From: Phycisphaerales bacterium
GTDB lineage: Bacteria; Planctomycetota; Phycisphaerae; Phycisphaerales; UBA1924
Reading direction: 5' to 3'
DNA: 64,000 nucleotides
NCBI GenBank assembly: GCA_020846975.1
Contig: JADLCX010000037.1
Span: 1-64,000 of the forward strand
Shown here piece by piece: positions 53,536 through 62,464 of this stretch. The stretch's first letter is position 1. The number at the start of each line of letters is the position of its first letter. Made by a program: the position numbers and the translations under genes. The notes beneath the pieces are model-generated. The model made no database searches. It was given only the letters and a program-made list of their open reading frames with translations, and was not told the origin of the DNA.

Positions 53536-54423
53536 TCACCGCGGAGCGGACTTTGCACTCTCCGTGCGGCAGGTGATCACGAGCCGCCCGGGCTGGGGGT
53601 CGAGTTCGAGGATGCGCACGCGGCGGCCGTCGGCGAGGCGGATGATCGCGGAACCGAGCAGCGGGCCGCGGCCGGCGAGGGCGTCCATCACCCGAGAGAA
53701 CTGGGACGGGACGGACTGGCTTGTGGCGGCGGGCGATGACAGTCCCGAGGCCCGGGGTTTGAGGACCCACGAGGCGGGGACGGGCAGGCGACCGATGCTG
53801 ACCGACGACGCCGTGCACCAGAACGAGCCATCGGCGCGGACATCGGGGCGGAGCACGGCCGACAGCGCCTGGAGGCGCGGCCCACCCGACGTCGTCGAAC
53901 GCTCGACCATCGCGCCGATGCGGATGATGCCGCGCTCGAACGAGACCTGGGGCGTGCCGACTTCGGCCGGCCATTTCACTCCCCGTCCCCCCCCCACTCC
54001 CGCCCCCTCGCGCGCGGCCTGATCCTCGAGCCAGCCGCGCAGCCGCGCGCTGAGCCAGGCATTGGCCTGGTCGGTGGTGATGAAGACCTTCCATGGTTCG
54101 GAGCCCGCGGGCGCGGCCGGCGCTTCGGGACGGACCTGCGTGAGCGCGGTGGCCATGCCGTTCTCGACGGCGTGGGCGACCGAAAGCGTGTCAGGACTCG
54201 CTGGGTCGATCTGCCGCCACCACGTGGGCCGTTCCTGCGTGAGCGCGAGCGCGACCAGCGCGCCGGCGGTGAGGAGGGCGATGACGATGAAGACCGCGGC
54301 AACGAGCAGCCGACGCGGGGTGACGCGGCTCGGGAGCGGAGCCAGAGGCCCTCGCTTCGGCTCGGTGGCGATGATCGGGGCCGATTCCGCGGTCTCGACG
54401 GTTGCGTGAATCGGGTCGCTCAT
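53536..54423 (-). CDS. Single-pass membrane protein of unknown function
   Basis: This 295-residue protein has an N-terminal cytoplasmic stretch, one transmembrane helix (LLVAAVFIVIALLTAGALVALAL, about 39-61), and an extracytoplasmic domain. The domain has FITTDQANAWLSARLRGWLEDQAA, SFERGIIRIGAMVERSTTSGG, LQALSAVLRPDVRADGSFWCTASSVSIGRLPVP and a final strand RVRILELDPQPGRLVITCRTE. It resembles lipid-transport or DUF-type beta domains in general layout only, so no family is assigned. It lies between the convergent paralogue 3 gene and the terminator of the metalloprotease gene. ATG 54423 gives the correct topology. Confidence 0.75.
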   Translation of the reverse strand: MSDPIHATVETAESAPIIATEPKRGPLAPLPSRVTPRRLLVAAVFIVIALLTAGALVALALTQERPTWWRQIDPASPDTLSVAHAVENGMATALTQVRPEAPAAPAGSEPWKVFITTDQANAWLSARLRGWLEDQAAREGAGVGGGRGVKWPAEVGTPQVSFERGIIRIGAMVERSTTSGGPRLQALSAVLRPDVRADGSFWCTASSVSIGRLPVPASWVLKPRASGLSSPAATSQSVPSQFSRVMDALAGRGPLLGSAIIRLADGRRVRILELDPQPGRLVITCRTESAKSAPR

Positions 54424-54470
54424 CGCGAGCGGAGTGTACGCGAGCGGGACCGCGCCTCGGACCCAAGCAC

Positions 54471-54495
54471 AAACCCGCCCGGAAGGCCGGGCGGG
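54471..54495 (-). terminator. Intrinsic terminator after the first metalloprotease gene
   Basis: On the minus strand CCCGCCCGG pairs perfectly with CCGGGCGGG (54487-54495 and 54474-54482) around a 4-nt loop, followed by TTTGTGCTT. Confidence 0.85.
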
Positions 54496-54577
54496 CGGAG
54501 GAAGCGCGAACACGACACTGACTCGGCGCACGGCAGGGGGCGGGAGGCGGGGAGCGGGGGGGTCGCGTGTGCTTTGG

Positions 54578-57500
54578 TCAGCAGCCGCCGAAGTAGAGCG
54601 CGAGGAAGTCGAAGATGTCCTGCACCGTGACGTCCTCCGACTGGTTGACATCGGCGGACGGATCGGCGGAGAAGTAGGCGGTCAGGAAGTCGAAGATGTC
54701 CTGAACCGTCACGCCGGACTGCCCGTTGAAGTTGGCCGGGCAGCACGTGGTGGGGTTGCCGACCTGGCCGCACGCGGACGCGTCGCCCTGATACTGCCCG
54801 GAGGCTGTCGCGCACGAAGCCGGGCTCCCGACAGTGCAGGTTGTGCCGACGCAGCAGGCGCCCATGGCGTCCGGGCATGGCGAGGGCGAGCACGAGAGCG
54901 CCATCATCCAGGTTCCGGCGCACTCGGACTGCTCGGTGACCAGGCAACTGCCACCGGCGGCGCAGCACGCGCCGGTCGGCTGAGCGCAGGGGTTGGGCGA
55001 GCACGCGCCGCCGGGGGTCCATGCCGCTCCCTGGCCGCAATCCTCGCGAAACACGAACGTGCAAGAGCCGCCGGCGTCACAGCACGTGCCCTCGACATCG
55101 GGGCAGGGGTGGGTCTGGCAGGTCGTACCGGTACCCTGATAGATGCTGGAACCGGTGCAGGCGCTGAGCAGCTCGATGGTGCAGAAGCCCGCGCTGTCGC
55201 AGCAGGCTCCCTCGAACGGCGCGACCGAGAGGATGACGTTCGCCGAGCCGGTCTGTCCCGCGACGACCGAGCCAACCTGGAAGAGCAGGGTCTGGCCCTG
55301 GTTGACCGCGATGCTGAAGGGGAAGCCGAAGTCGTCGCACCCACGCAGCGAGGTTGTGCCGCTGGGGCACGAGGCGGTGAGGTAGACGGCGACACGGGAG
55401 TTGAACGACGGCGCAGCGGCGACGCTGTCGGTCGTCACGCTGACCGAGCCGGTCAGTGGGGCGGTCCATGTGTACCAGACGTCGTTGTTGACGGGGCCGG
55501 AACTCGGGCATCCGGAGTTGGGGAACGACTGCTGCGGGCTCGTCGTCGCGCCGAGGTTCGAGAACGGGAGCTCGCCGCCGGCGCTGCCCCAGTGGATGGG
55601 CGCCGAGCACTCGTTGTTGGAGGGCGCGATGTTCGCGACGGTGAAGGCGTTGTTGAGCGTGACGGACTGACCCGCGCCGTCGGCGTTGGTGAGCGTGAGG
55701 TTGCGGGCGCTCTGCGGCGCGGCGGGGGCGATCACGAACGACAGGCCGGTGATGGTGGTGCCGTCGAAGGTGACCGAAGGTGTGCCCGAGACCGTGACGC
55801 CGGAGCCCGAGACGGAGACCTGCGACGCGCTGGTGATGCTGCGAAGGTTGACGCCGGTGATCGTCACGGGGATCGCGCCGCCCGGGCTTGCGCTGTTCGG
55901 CGAGACGGCCGCGACGGAACTGGTCGCGCCGTAAACGGTGACGAGGATCGTGTCCGTCGCGGACATGCCGTTGGAGTCCGTCACCCGCAGCGTGACGCTG
56001 ACCGGTCCGTTGGCGGGGTAGGAACGGTTGGGCTGCGGGTTGTCGAGCACCTCGAACAGACCGTCGCCGTTGAGGTCCCAGTCATAGCTGGCGTTGTTCA
56101 GCGTCGCGCCGGTCTCGTTGACCTTCGTGTTGACGTTGCCCATGAAGTAGCACGCCTGACCGAACGGGATGCGCTTGTTGATTCCCGCGATCGCCTGCGG
56201 CGGAGCCTTGCTCGTGCCGACACGAACCGTGAGGTCGTAGAGCTGCAGGGTCTGGTTGGCGTTGGGGCCGGCGTCGGCGACGCGGACCGTGTAGGTGCCG
56301 GCGGGCATGCTGTTGAAGGTGATGGTCTCGGCGACACCCGCCGCTCCGGCCGCATCGGCGGTGCGGACCACGGTCGTGCCCGCCGCGTCGCGCAGTTCCA
56401 CGTTGAGGTTTCCGGCCTGGCTCGCGACAACCGTCGAGGTGGTGCCGGAGCAGCCGCTGGATTGCTGACCCTCGGTGTACGACCCTCCGGTGGGCGTGAC
56501 GTTGACGACGACGTTCTGCGCGCTGGAGAGCGTGAACTTGAACCAGTCCGTGCCGGTTCCGCCGACCCCGGCCGTGCCGTTGGTGGAGAGGTTGCGATGC
56601 ACGATCGACTTGACGATCGGCGTGGTCAGGTTCCCGAAGTCCGTGGCGGTCGCGGCGGAGTTATTGCCGGCGAAGCGGTCTCCGTAGTTGCGCTGCGAGC
56701 CGCGGATCTCGTCGATCTGCTGCACATCGAACGCGCTGCTGGCCGAGGGCTCCATGAGCTTGGTGTCGTTGCAGGGCACGACGTGGAAGTACCCCAGGCC
56801 GTGGCCGTGCTCGTGGGCCGCGACGTTGCGCAGGAAGCGGTAGTTGTTGCTGCTGGACCAGAAACTGCTGCCCGAGAAGTCGTTGGTGTCCAGGGTCATG
56901 TCCCCGCCGCCGGTGGGGAAGAAGTTGTACGCGAGCACGCCGAAGACCCCGTCCTGCGGGATGGAGCCGATCCGGATGTCCCCCACGGTCGCGGGCGCGG
57001 AGCCGGATGTGCTGAACGCCGAACCGCTGTCGTTGACCTCGTTGTAGGTCAGGCCGGCGACCCGGCGCCACCCGGCCAGCGCCTGCCGGATCAGTTCGCG
57101 GCCGCGATCGACGTTGCCGGCGCCGAAGCGGGCGGTGATCGCGGCGTTCAGGTCGTTGGGCGAAGCCTCACCGCCCCAGGCGATGCCGTCGGGCGGGAAG
57201 CTGTACCTGAGCGTGGCGCGCGCGGCCCGGCTGCTCGCGCCCTGGGCGCTGTTGCCGGACCAGACGGTGGTGGCGGTGCGGAATCGGTCGCTCGTGCCCA
57301 TCACCAAACCGGGCGGGAGCATGTCGTACATCCCCACGATCCTCGCCATCTGCTCGGGCGTGGAGTTGGGTGAGAAGCACAGCGGGCTCGACTGAACCTT
57401 GTCGAGAAGGGCCTCGCGCCGGCACGCGGCCTGCTCGGGCGTTTCGCCAGCGGGTGCAAGTTCATCCGAAGCGACCATGAGTTTCTCGAGCAGCGTGCTC

Positions 57501-57637
57501 CCGTGAGCCGTGTGTACGCACGGCCCCAGGCAGGCCGGCTCACCCGCGATCTCGGCCAAGAGACGCGTTCGCGACTCGGCGATTGCGGGAATGGTCAGAC
57601 ACAATACCGACAAAAACGCTGCACGATGGATCGCCAC
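54578..57637 (-). CDS. Secreted matrixin-type metalloprotease with PKD/TIG, Cys repeats and GC-dockerin tail
   Basis: This 1,019-residue protein starts at GTG 57637 (GGAGGG 5 nt upstream) with a signal peptide (AFLSVLCLTIPAIA). The metalloprotease domain has HEHGHGLGYFH (275-285; HExxHxxGxxH). A beta domain (VNVTPTGGSYTEGQQ), a PKD-like domain (NNASYDWDLNGDG) and a TIG/IPT domain (AVSPNSASPGGAIPVTITGVNL) follow. Next are a CUB-like region (DVWYTWTAPLTGSVSV), four or five Cys repeats (GACC..G.C......C....), and two dockerin-like repeats ending FGGC. It is a shorter paralogue of the 57950 gene, sharing nearly every domain. It is likely a surface protease acting on extracellular protein. Confidence 0.88.
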   Translation of the reverse strand: MAIHRAAFLSVLCLTIPAIAESRTRLLAEIAGEPACLGPCVHTAHGSTLLEKLMVASDELAPAGETPEQAACRREALLDKVQSSPLCFSPNSTPEQMARIVGMYDMLPPGLVMGTSDRFRTATTVWSGNSAQGASSRAARATLRYSFPPDGIAWGGEASPNDLNAAITARFGAGNVDRGRELIRQALAGWRRVAGLTYNEVNDSGSAFSTSGSAPATVGDIRIGSIPQDGVFGVLAYNFFPTGGGDMTLDTNDFSGSSFWSSSNNYRFLRNVAAHEHGHGLGYFHVVPCNDTKLMEPSASSAFDVQQIDEIRGSQRNYGDRFAGNNSAATATDFGNLTTPIVKSIVHRNLSTNGTAGVGGTGTDWFKFTLSSAQNVVVNVTPTGGSYTEGQQSSGCSGTTSTVVASQAGNLNVELRDAAGTTVVRTADAAGAAGVAETITFNSMPAGTYTVRVADAGPNANQTLQLYDLTVRVGTSKAPPQAIAGINKRIPFGQACYFMGNVNTKVNETGATLNNASYDWDLNGDGLFEVLDNPQPNRSYPANGPVSVTLRVTDSNGMSATDTILVTVYGATSSVAAVSPNSASPGGAIPVTITGVNLRSITSASQVSVSGSGVTVSGTPSVTFDGTTITGLSFVIAPAAPQSARNLTLTNADGAGQSVTLNNAFTVANIAPSNNECSAPIHWGSAGGELPFSNLGATTSPQQSFPNSGCPSSGPVNNDVWYTWTAPLTGSVSVTTDSVAAAPSFNSRVAVYLTASCPSGTTSLRGCDDFGFPFSIAVNQGQTLLFQVGSVVAGQTGSANVILSVAPFEGACCDSAGFCTIELLSACTGSSIYQGTGTTCQTHPCPDVEGTCCDAGGSCTFVFREDCGQGAAWTPGGACSPNPCAQPTGACCAAGGSCLVTEQSECAGTWMMALSCSPSPCPDAMGACCVGTTCTVGSPASCATASGQYQGDASACGQVGNPTTCCPANFNGQSGVTVQDIFDFLTAYFSADPSADVNQSEDVTVQDIFDFLALYFGGC

Positions 57638-57949
57638 GAATTCCCTCCAGATGCTCAACTCCGCACCGATTCTGACGCTCGCTCCCCCCCCCTTGCATCC
57701 GACACGCGAACCGATGGGAGACCGCCTGATGAACCGAGTCAAACTCTGAACCGCCGGACCACCAACGTCCAGCAATCCGGACCTTTTTCAACCTCGCCGA
57801 AGAGTTGTCGCGAGCTGGGAGCCGACGGATGCGGCCCAAGGATATCGACGCTCGCCATACGCAGGGCAAGATCAGCCGGCTGCATCCATCGGATGAATCA
57901 GGCCGAATTCAAGCCGAACGAACGCATCACTCCGATCATCTTGCGAACA
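57638..57949. other. Region between the two metalloprotease genes
   Basis: 312 nt carrying the promoter and ribosome-binding site of the 57637 gene. No strong terminator for the upstream 57950 gene was found: an imperfect GGTCCGG..TCCGGC pairing near 57750-57790 could do it. No gene was recognised. Confidence 0.4.
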
Positions 57950-60900
57950 TCAGCAGCCCGCAAAGAAGAGGTCGAGGTAGTCGAACAGGTCCTGCAGGGT
58001 GATGCCCGGCAGCCCGTCGGCTTCGGCGCGGGGATCGAGCGCGAACCAATACGTCAGGTAGTCGAAGATGTCCTGGGAAGAGACTTGCCCGGAACTGTTG
58101 ATGTCGGCCTGGCAGCAGGTCGGGGCCGTGCAGGTGGTTCCCGCTCCGCCGAAAAGCCCGCCGCAGGCCGTCGGTTCGGCGACGGTGCAGGTGGTCGCCA
58201 CGCAGCACGAACCCGTGGTCGTGGTGGTCGAGCATCCCGCGAAGTAGGCATCGAGGAACGCGAAGAGGTCGCCCAGTTCGACACCGGCGAAGAGGTCGAA
58301 CTCGGCGCGCGGGTCGAGCGCGAACCAGTAATCAAGGTAGTCAAACAAGTCCTGGATGCTCAGCCCGTTGCTGTCAAGGTCGGCCTGGCAGCAGGTCGGC
58401 GCGGTGCAGGTGGAACCCACACCTCCGAACCGGCCGCCGACGCAACTGGCCTGTGCGACGACGACGCAACCGGTCCCGCGGCAGCAGGAACCGTTGGTGG
58501 GTTGCGGGCAGGGGTTGGGGGTGCAGCTCGAGTTGAGGCCCTGGAAGTTGCCGACCGCGCCGGTGCAGGCGGTGGGTGTCAACTGGTTGCAAGATCCATT
58601 GGCGAAGCAGCAGGCGCCGGTGAGCGGGCTGCAAACACCTACACCACAGCTTGTTCCATGGCCGACGTAGCTTCCGCCTCCGCTCGTGCAGTCCTGCTGT
58701 GTGGATACGGCGCAGCCGCCGCCGAGCAGGCAGCACGCGCCGGTGGGCGGCTGCGGGCACGGATTCGGCGTGCACGATGTGCTCGGGCCCTGGAACGCGC
58801 CGCCGACACAATCGCCGGCGTTGGCGGTGAGCGTGCAGGAACCGGAGGCCGTGTTGCAGCACGCGCCTGGTGGCGGGAGGCAGGGATTGGGTGTGCAGGA
58901 CGTCATGTCACCCTGATACACACCGGTGCACGCGGCCATCGTGGTTGTTGTGCAGATGCCCGTGCCGCCGCTCTCGCAGCACGCGCCGGTGGGCGGCTGC
59001 GGGCACGGATTGGGCGAGCACGCGGTGCCGATTCCCTGGAAGGTCGAACCGCTGGCGCACTGCGCCTGCGTCGTGGTGGTGCACGAGCCGTCGGCCGCGC
59101 AGCACGCGCCCGTCGGCTGCGGGCAGGGGTTGGGATTGCAGACCGAGTTGTTGCCCTGGTAGAGGTTGCCGCCGACGCAGTTGAACGGCGTCGTGATGGT
59201 GCACGACCCGTCGGTCGGCACGCAGCACGCGCCCGTGGGCGGGGGTGGGCAGACGACGCTGCCGCAGGGAAGGCCCGGCTGCCAAGCGCCGCCGGCGGTG
59301 GCGCAATCGGACTGGTTGAGTTCGGAGCAGGTGCCCGTGACCAGGCAGCAGGCCGCGATCGGCGGCGCGCAGCTCGTGCAGGGCGTGCCCAGCCCCGCGA
59401 AGTCGTTGCCGACACCGGCGCAGTCATTGGGCGCGACGCGCGTGCAGGCACCGGTGTAGATGTTGCAGCAGGCGCCGACGGTGGGATCAAAGATGAGGGT
59501 GACGGTGCCGCGGCCGCCGGAGCGGGGGAGCGTGCTGCCGACGCGGAAGGTGTAGGTCGCGCCCTGCTGAACCGGGACGGTGAAGTTCGCGCCGTCCACC
59601 GCGCAGGCGAGCAGCGTCAGCGGCAGCGGGCAGGCGCCGGCGTACATCGCCACGCGCGAGCTGAACTGCGGGAGCGAGTTGGTGCGCACTGTCAGGTTGC
59701 CGGTGTCGGGCGCGGTCCATGTGTACCACACATCGGCGAACATCCCGCCGGGCGCGCAGGGGGTGGATCCGAAGTTCTGGTCCGGCGACTGCGTGGCGTC
59801 GGCGTTGTCGAAGTCGTTGATGGCGGTGCGGTCGGTCATCGGCGGCCAGGCGATCGCGCCCGGGCACTCGTCGTTGACCGGCGGGTTGGCCGGGCCGATG
59901 ACCTCGAAGCCGTCCACCAGCGTGTGCCGCGTCGTGCCGTCGGTGACGGTGACATTGCGGAAGCCCAGGGGCGCTGCGGGGTCGATGACGAACGAGAGCC
60001 CGACAATCTCGGTGCCGTTGTTCATGGCAACGGGCGTGCCGACGACGGTGACGCCGGAACCATCGAGCCCGATCTGGCTCGCGCTGATGACCGCGCCGAG
60101 GTTGGTTCCGACGATGCGGACAGGAACCACGTTCGGCGGCATCGCGCTGTCTCGCGAGCCCTGGCCGGGATCGATCGAGGTCACGGCGATGGGATCGCCG
60201 GTGACGACCAAGAGGATGGTATCGGTGGCCTGGAGGCCGTTGTCGTCGGTGACCCGGAGCGTGACGGGAACCGCGGCGTTCTGGGTGTAGACCTTGCGAG
60301 GCTGGCGCAGGAGCGTCGGGGGCACGACGGGAGTCGCGCTCACGCCCTGCTCGTCCGGATTGGTGCTGACATCGAAGAAGCCGTCGCCGTTCAGGTCCCA
60401 CTCGAACTGGTCGGTGCGGAGAGCCACACCCGGCTCGAGCGCGCGCGAGAGCAGGTCGCCGATGAACTGGCAGGTCTGGCCGACGCGGATGCGCTTGTTG
60501 ATGCCGGCGAGCGCGAGCGGCCCGTACGGGGCCTGCGAGACCAAGAGGTCGGGGTCGCCGATGCGGATCTCCAGGTCGTAGAGCTGCACTGGCTTGAGCA
60601 GGTTGGCGCTCGGTCCGAGGCCCGTGCAGCGGACGCGGACCAGGTACTCGCCCGCGTTGAGGTCGGAATTCGAGTTGCTGAAGCGGATCTCCTCGACCAC
60701 GCCCGGCCCTCCGGTCATGGAGAGCACACCGATGGGGTTGGCCGGATCCGCGGCGTTGTAGACCTCCAGCGCGAGGTCGCCGGTCGTCAGGGCCTGCTCG
60801 GAGGCGAGCATGTCGCTCACGCACATGGACTGCTGCGGACCGTTGGCGTAGATGCCGCCCGTCGGACGGACGGTGATGCGGGCGAACTCGGCGGTCTCGA

Positions 60901-62095
60901 TCCGGAAGCGGAACCAGTCCTCGGCCGTCGGGTTGACGGTGCCGTTGCCGGGATCGGCGACACCGTTGGTGGAGAGGCTCTGAACGCGGACTGAACGACG
61001 ACCCGCCCCGCCGGGTCCGGAGAGCACGCCGAAGTCGTGGGCCTGTGCGGAGGAATGGTTGGGCGCGAAACGGTCGCCGTAGTTCTGCTGGGCTCCGCGG
61101 AGCTCGTCGATCTGCGGGCCGTCGTACGCGGTGGAGTTGAACGGCTCCATCAACTTGGTCTGGTTGCACGGGAGGCTGTGAAGGAAGCCCAGGCCGTGGC
61201 CGTGCTCGTGCGAGATCGCGTTGCGGAAGAGGCGAAAACTGTTGGAGGCCGATCCGCCGTAGAGGTTGTCAACCGGCGGATCGCACGCCGGCTCGGGATC
61301 GCCGAAGTAACTGGTGTTGACGGTCATGTCGCCGCCATCGGCGGGCAGGTAGTTGAACGCCAGCACACCCGCGCCGCCGCACTGCCGGTAGCCGCCGATG
61401 CGGATGTCGCCGTGTCCCGTGACGTACGGAGTTGTGGCCGTCGCGCCGAGCGTGTTCAACGGCTGGTTGTCGTCGGTCTGCTCGAAATAGGTCACGCCAC
61501 AGGCCAGTCGCCACTGCGCCATGGCCTGGCGCATGAGTTCGCGGCCGTGGTCGTTGCCCAGCAGAGGATCCTCGGTCGGGAACATCTCCCGCAAGCGGGC
61601 GTTGAGCGTGTTGAGTTGGGTGTCGTCAGCGCCCCAGAGCGTGCCATCGTCGGGGAACGAGTACGAGAGCCGGATGCGGCTGGCCGGGCGCTGCTCGTTC
61701 TGCGGGATGGACGTGGTCTGGGCGGGCTGGCCGAACGTCGCGACCCCGCTCCAGATCTCGGGCTCGGTAAAGAAGCGATTGGAGAACGGGTGGGCCTTGA
61801 CCAAGCCCGGCGGAAGTCCGTCGTAGAGCGCGGCGATCGCATCGAGCTGCGCCTGCGTGGGATACTCGACGAAGCAGTGCGTGGATGACTTGAGTTGCTC
61901 GAAGAGCCTTTCGCGGGCCGCGACCGAGTCCTCGCCGCGCGAGGCGGCTCGCTTCTCTCCGGCTCGCAGCAGCGCCTCGAGCGTGCTCGACGGCTCGTCG
62001 GCGCGGTCATCGGCGACGGCGGCCCCCGCCGCGAGCGCGGTGAAACACGCGGCCAACGCCGGCACCCGAACACACTTCTGCCCGAACTTCCTCAT
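57950..62095 (-). CDS. Secreted matrixin-type metalloprotease with expanded Cys repeats and double GC-dockerin tail
   Basis: This 1,381-residue protein begins with a signal peptide (VPALAACFTALAAGAAVA). The metalloprotease domain has HEHGHGLGFLH (296-306), followed by SLPCNQTKLMEPFNS. Beta, PKD-like (FEWDLNGDGFFDV), TIG-like and CUB-like domains follow as in the paralogue. There are ten Cys repeats of about 38-42 residues, each opening G(A/S)CC and closing C.PNPC or similar. The two dockerin-like units (CCQADLDSNGLSIQDLFDYLDYWF; CCQADINSSGQVSSQDIFDYLTYWF) are separated by a tenth Cys repeat, and the end is FFAGC. GGAGG lies 11 nt before ATG 62095. Repeat number and linker length suggest recent tandem expansion. 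Confidence 0.9.
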   Translation of the reverse strand: MRKFGQKCVRVPALAACFTALAAGAAVADDRADEPSSTLEALLRAGEKRAASRGEDSVAARERLFEQLKSSTHCFVEYPTQAQLDAIAALYDGLPPGLVKAHPFSNRFFTEPEIWSGVATFGQPAQTTSIPQNEQRPASRIRLSYSFPDDGTLWGADDTQLNTLNARLREMFPTEDPLLGNDHGRELMRQAMAQWRLACGVTYFEQTDDNQPLNTLGATATTPYVTGHGDIRIGGYRQCGGAGVLAFNYLPADGGDMTVNTSYFGDPEPACDPPVDNLYGGSASNSFRLFRNAISHEHGHGLGFLHSLPCNQTKLMEPFNSTAYDGPQIDELRGAQQNYGDRFAPNHSSAQAHDFGVLSGPGGAGRRSVRVQSLSTNGVADPGNGTVNPTAEDWFRFRIETAEFARITVRPTGGIYANGPQQSMCVSDMLASEQALTTGDLALEVYNAADPANPIGVLSMTGGPGVVEEIRFSNSNSDLNAGEYLVRVRCTGLGPSANLLKPVQLYDLEIRIGDPDLLVSQAPYGPLALAGINKRIRVGQTCQFIGDLLSRALEPGVALRTDQFEWDLNGDGFFDVSTNPDEQGVSATPVVPPTLLRQPRKVYTQNAAVPVTLRVTDDNGLQATDTILLVVTGDPIAVTSIDPGQGSRDSAMPPNVVPVRIVGTNLGAVISASQIGLDGSGVTVVGTPVAMNNGTEIVGLSFVIDPAAPLGFRNVTVTDGTTRHTLVDGFEVIGPANPPVNDECPGAIAWPPMTDRTAINDFDNADATQSPDQNFGSTPCAPGGMFADVWYTWTAPDTGNLTVRTNSLPQFSSRVAMYAGACPLPLTLLACAVDGANFTVPVQQGATYTFRVGSTLPRSGGRGTVTLIFDPTVGACCNIYTGACTRVAPNDCAGVGNDFAGLGTPCTSCAPPIAACCLVTGTCSELNQSDCATAGGAWQPGLPCGSVVCPPPPTGACCVPTDGSCTITTPFNCVGGNLYQGNNSVCNPNPCPQPTGACCAADGSCTTTTQAQCASGSTFQGIGTACSPNPCPQPPTGACCESGGTGICTTTTMAACTGVYQGDMTSCTPNPCLPPPGACCNTASGSCTLTANAGDCVGGAFQGPSTSCTPNPCPQPPTGACCLLGGGCAVSTQQDCTSGGGSYVGHGTSCGVGVCSPLTGACCFANGSCNQLTPTACTGAVGNFQGLNSSCTPNPCPQPTNGSCCRGTGCVVVAQASCVGGRFGGVGSTCTAPTCCQADLDSNGLSIQDLFDYLDYWFALDPRAEFDLFAGVELGDLFAFLDAYFAGCSTTTTTGSCCVATTCTVAEPTACGGLFGGAGTTCTAPTCCQADINSSGQVSSQDIFDYLTYWFALDPRAEADGLPGITLQDLFDYLDLFFAGC

Positions 62096-62464
62096 GGAAC
62101 CCACAACCTCCGGTCTAGCTTCCCTGCGGCCGTTGGTACCCAAGCGCGCGGTTACGCCCGAACCAAGACAAGGCCACGGCTTTCACCCTTCGACCACCAA
62201 ACCCACCCGCCCAGCCCCCCCTTTCCACTCGGGCAATCTATACGCCCGGCAGAGGTTGCCTGGACGCATCGATTGCGGCGAATATTCGGACGTCCGAGAA
62301 GAAGTTCGCGGTACGGCCGAACAGCCGCGGGGCTTTCATCGACCGTCCGCGCGACACTGGCAAGTGTCGAATCCCCTATTTAGGTGTCCATCGGGCATGG
62401 ACCCCGTCACGACCTTCCCCAGCTTGCAAATCCCGTCGAGACCCTCCCGTATCATCCCGACCCC
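62096..62464. other. Divergent region between metalloprotease and yidC
   Basis: 369 nt. The yidC side has an inverted repeat CGACACT-GGCA-AGTGTCG (62352-62369), which may be an operator. It is immediately followed by CCTATTTAGG (62374), which contains a possible -10 TATTTA and also occurs at 47105 in front of the PEP-CTERM-like gene leader. A second small palindrome TCCAT..ATGGA lies at 62388-62402. No strong Shine-Dalgarno precedes yidC. Confidence 0.4.

Noticed and set aside
57503..60994. A long plus-strand open frame opposite the metalloprotease genes
   Set aside because: It is Arg/Ala/Gly-rich with no domain, lies antisense to a gene with clear domains and signal peptide, and is a by-product of high GC content.
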